Below are positions 62,259 through 64,000 of a DNA stretch of 64,000 bases, in pieces; the first letter of the stretch is position 1, and each line of letters starts with the position of its first letter. Source of the stretch: Chaunax sp. Z400. Its lineage: Eukaryota; Chordata; Actinopteri; Lophiiformes; Chaunacidae. The translations under genes were made by a program, and so were the position numbers. The stretch is from positions 18,912,835 through 18,976,834 of the forward strand of contig CM075203.1 of assembly GCA_037577475.1 (NCBI GenBank), read 5' to 3'. Under the pieces are notes generated by a model, which did no database searches, was not told where the DNA came from, and worked only from the letters and a program-made list of their open reading frames with translations.

Positions 62259-64000
62259 AATGGAAAACAAGGCTGAGTAGGAAAGCGGACAGACAGCGGC
62301 AGTCTTGAAGAAGCGAACGGACTGGTCAGTGGACAGCACTAAGATGTGGTAAATATTAGATGACTATAGAGAAGGTAATGACAGCCAATCGTAAACCAAC
62401 ACGGCGGTACCTGTCTCCAGTTCCAAGACAACAAACAAACAAACCTGAGGGTGCGGTGGGTTTAGGAAAGCAGCTGCTATTTACTCGGCATATTAGTCCT
62501 TTGAATCCATTGTCTTATTTCTGACTCCCTGATGATCTTAAGCCTGTGTATTCTCTGCCCATTGTGATAACAAACGGTCACTTCCGCATTATTCACACTT
62601 CTTCTTCTGATTGGATCTGCGGCAGCCTAGACGCGGCAAAGACTTATTATACTGCCCTCCACAGGTCACTTGTAGAATAATAACTTGTAGTTCAGTACTT
62701 TGAATGTTTAAACTCTTAAATGTGTTTGTTGTGTGACCAACAGCCAAAACAACTGGTGGATTCAATTCATGCTGGGGAACAGTTTGTGTTTTTACCTGAT
62801 AAATAACTAAGCTATCAGAATTGAAATTCATTCTATCAAATGACAAATGGATTAATGTGTGAATTGTTCCAGCCTTTCTTCAGTGCACAGGTAGGAGCAG
62901 CAGCAGTGAATTCAGTATCTTTGCTCAACTTACCACCAAACCACCTCCATGACCAAAACTGTGTTCATTGGTCATTATGAAACTGTCTGTTACTGTAAAC
63001 ACATAAACCCTTTGTTTGACTACGAGGAGTAAATCCTGTAATACTGGAAAAGTATCAGGAGAACTGAGATGTCTCCAGGGAGCATCCATAATGACTTTGG
63101 TAAAGAGTTTTTAAATATTGTGGTTTTAATGTCATACTTTTGAAAATGATCGTTGGGCAGCATGTGTGTGTCTAAGCTGTGGATAAACCTCTTTTCCACA
63201 GCAGTCTTGTCATAGTAGGAAAAACACAGGTGCTACTAATAACTAACAGTAGCTCTGTTCAAAGTGTGACAGTGAGCAGCATTAACAATACGAGGACCCT
63301 GACACACAAACAGATAAATCATTGATTCTGTTATTTCCATCTTTCCTACATGTTGATATGTCTTCTGTGAAAAGACACTGTGAAGGATGGACACTGAATG
63401 TCTGCCCCTGTTAAAATGCTGAAAATGAGCTTTTGATTTCTGCTCTTTTTTGGTTTGAAGGTTTTGGGACATTATGCTTCACTCAGGATTTTGATTTGGA
63501 GAATTATTTTAACACATAAACTTTCAGGCACTAATTTTCTTTTAAATCTTGCACATTGAAACCATTTCCTAATGCAGTACAATGTCGTTTCTCAGTCGCT
63601 GCCTTTCTGTTGTTGACTGATCCAAAGATGACCTTGTGAGTCCTGAGTTGATTTAACTGTCATCTGGTTTGATTCTAGCACACGTCTGGGATGAAACGTT
63701 TGATTCTCATTTACTTGTACATATATGTATACATACGACTCATTTGGTCTGTTTCCAAGTGTTGGTATCATCATCGGTAAAATCAAATCAAATGATGTCA
63801 GAGAATCATCTTTATATCAACAACCACTGAGTTGATTGGAGAACGGGAGTACGGTCTCCTCTTAGGGTCATAAAGGCTCAAATAAAATGAGATTGGAGGC
63901 ACACTGCTTTGACCTGAGAAATAAGATGCTGAAACACATTAATGTGTAAAATAAGTACAATGGGAATAGATGCTGGAGACTCAGTTTGGAATATCATGAG
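62259..64000. other. 5' flank of mettl9 and right-edge spacer, no gene seen
   Basis: The region just upstream of the ATG should hold the mettl9 promoter; its exact place is not visible. TTCTTCTTCTGATTGGATCT near 62601 resembles the dispersed sequence at 35545. The remainder to the right edge has no recognisable gene. Confidence 0.45.

Noticed and set aside
62259..62339. Upstream in-frame ATG of mettl9 at 62339
   Set aside because: The extra 27 residues do not look like the family N-terminus; the ATG at 62258 gives a hydrophobic start as in known METTL9.

Overview
The window is vertebrate nuclear DNA, almost certainly from a teleost fish. Genes are split into many short exons with GT-AG junctions. 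The recognisable proteins (WIPI3/WDR45B, KDEL receptor 2, METTL9, a MAST-type kinase) are animal families. Introns and spacers hold typical fish repeats: Tc1-like transposons, hAT-like and MITE elements, L1 and L2 fragments, and simple repeats. No tools were run; exon boundaries come from reading splice sites, reading-frame phase and family resemblance by eye.

Layout. 1-8.35 kb: 5' part of wdr45b (minus strand; seven coding exons, 3' end beyond the left edge). 8.85 kb: tRNA-Arg(CCT), plus strand. 10.7-21.7 kb and 25.7-35.4 kb: two tandem, same-strand paralogous genes, each with six small exons encoding a TINF2-like (shelterin TIN2 N-terminal) domain, then one long exon with 13-14 C2H2 zinc fingers. 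Exon lengths and phases match almost exactly, so the pair arose by duplication. 35.5-41.2 kb: a repeat graveyard with two L1 pieces. 41.2-42.0 kb: the first exons of a hedgehog acyltransferase (hhat) copy, frameshifted in its fourth exon. 42.9-45.8 kb: a compact MAST-like AGC kinase gene on the minus strand; I could not find its catalytic-loop exon. 50.0-55.9 kb: kdelr2, five coding exons, complete. 57.4-57.8 kb: fragment of a transposable-element-type ORF. 59.2-62.3 kb: mettl9, five coding exons, complete.

How the genes relate. They are independent eukaryotic transcription units, not an operon. wdr45b (autophagy), kdelr2 (retrieval of ER residents from the Golgi) and mettl9 (histidine methylation of endomembrane proteins) are housekeeping genes. 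The accessory part is the tandem TINF2-domain/zinc-finger pair, which joins a telomere-complex fold to a long DNA-binding array, and the neighbouring decayed or diverging hhat and MAST-like copies. These are the places most likely to hold undescribed biology.
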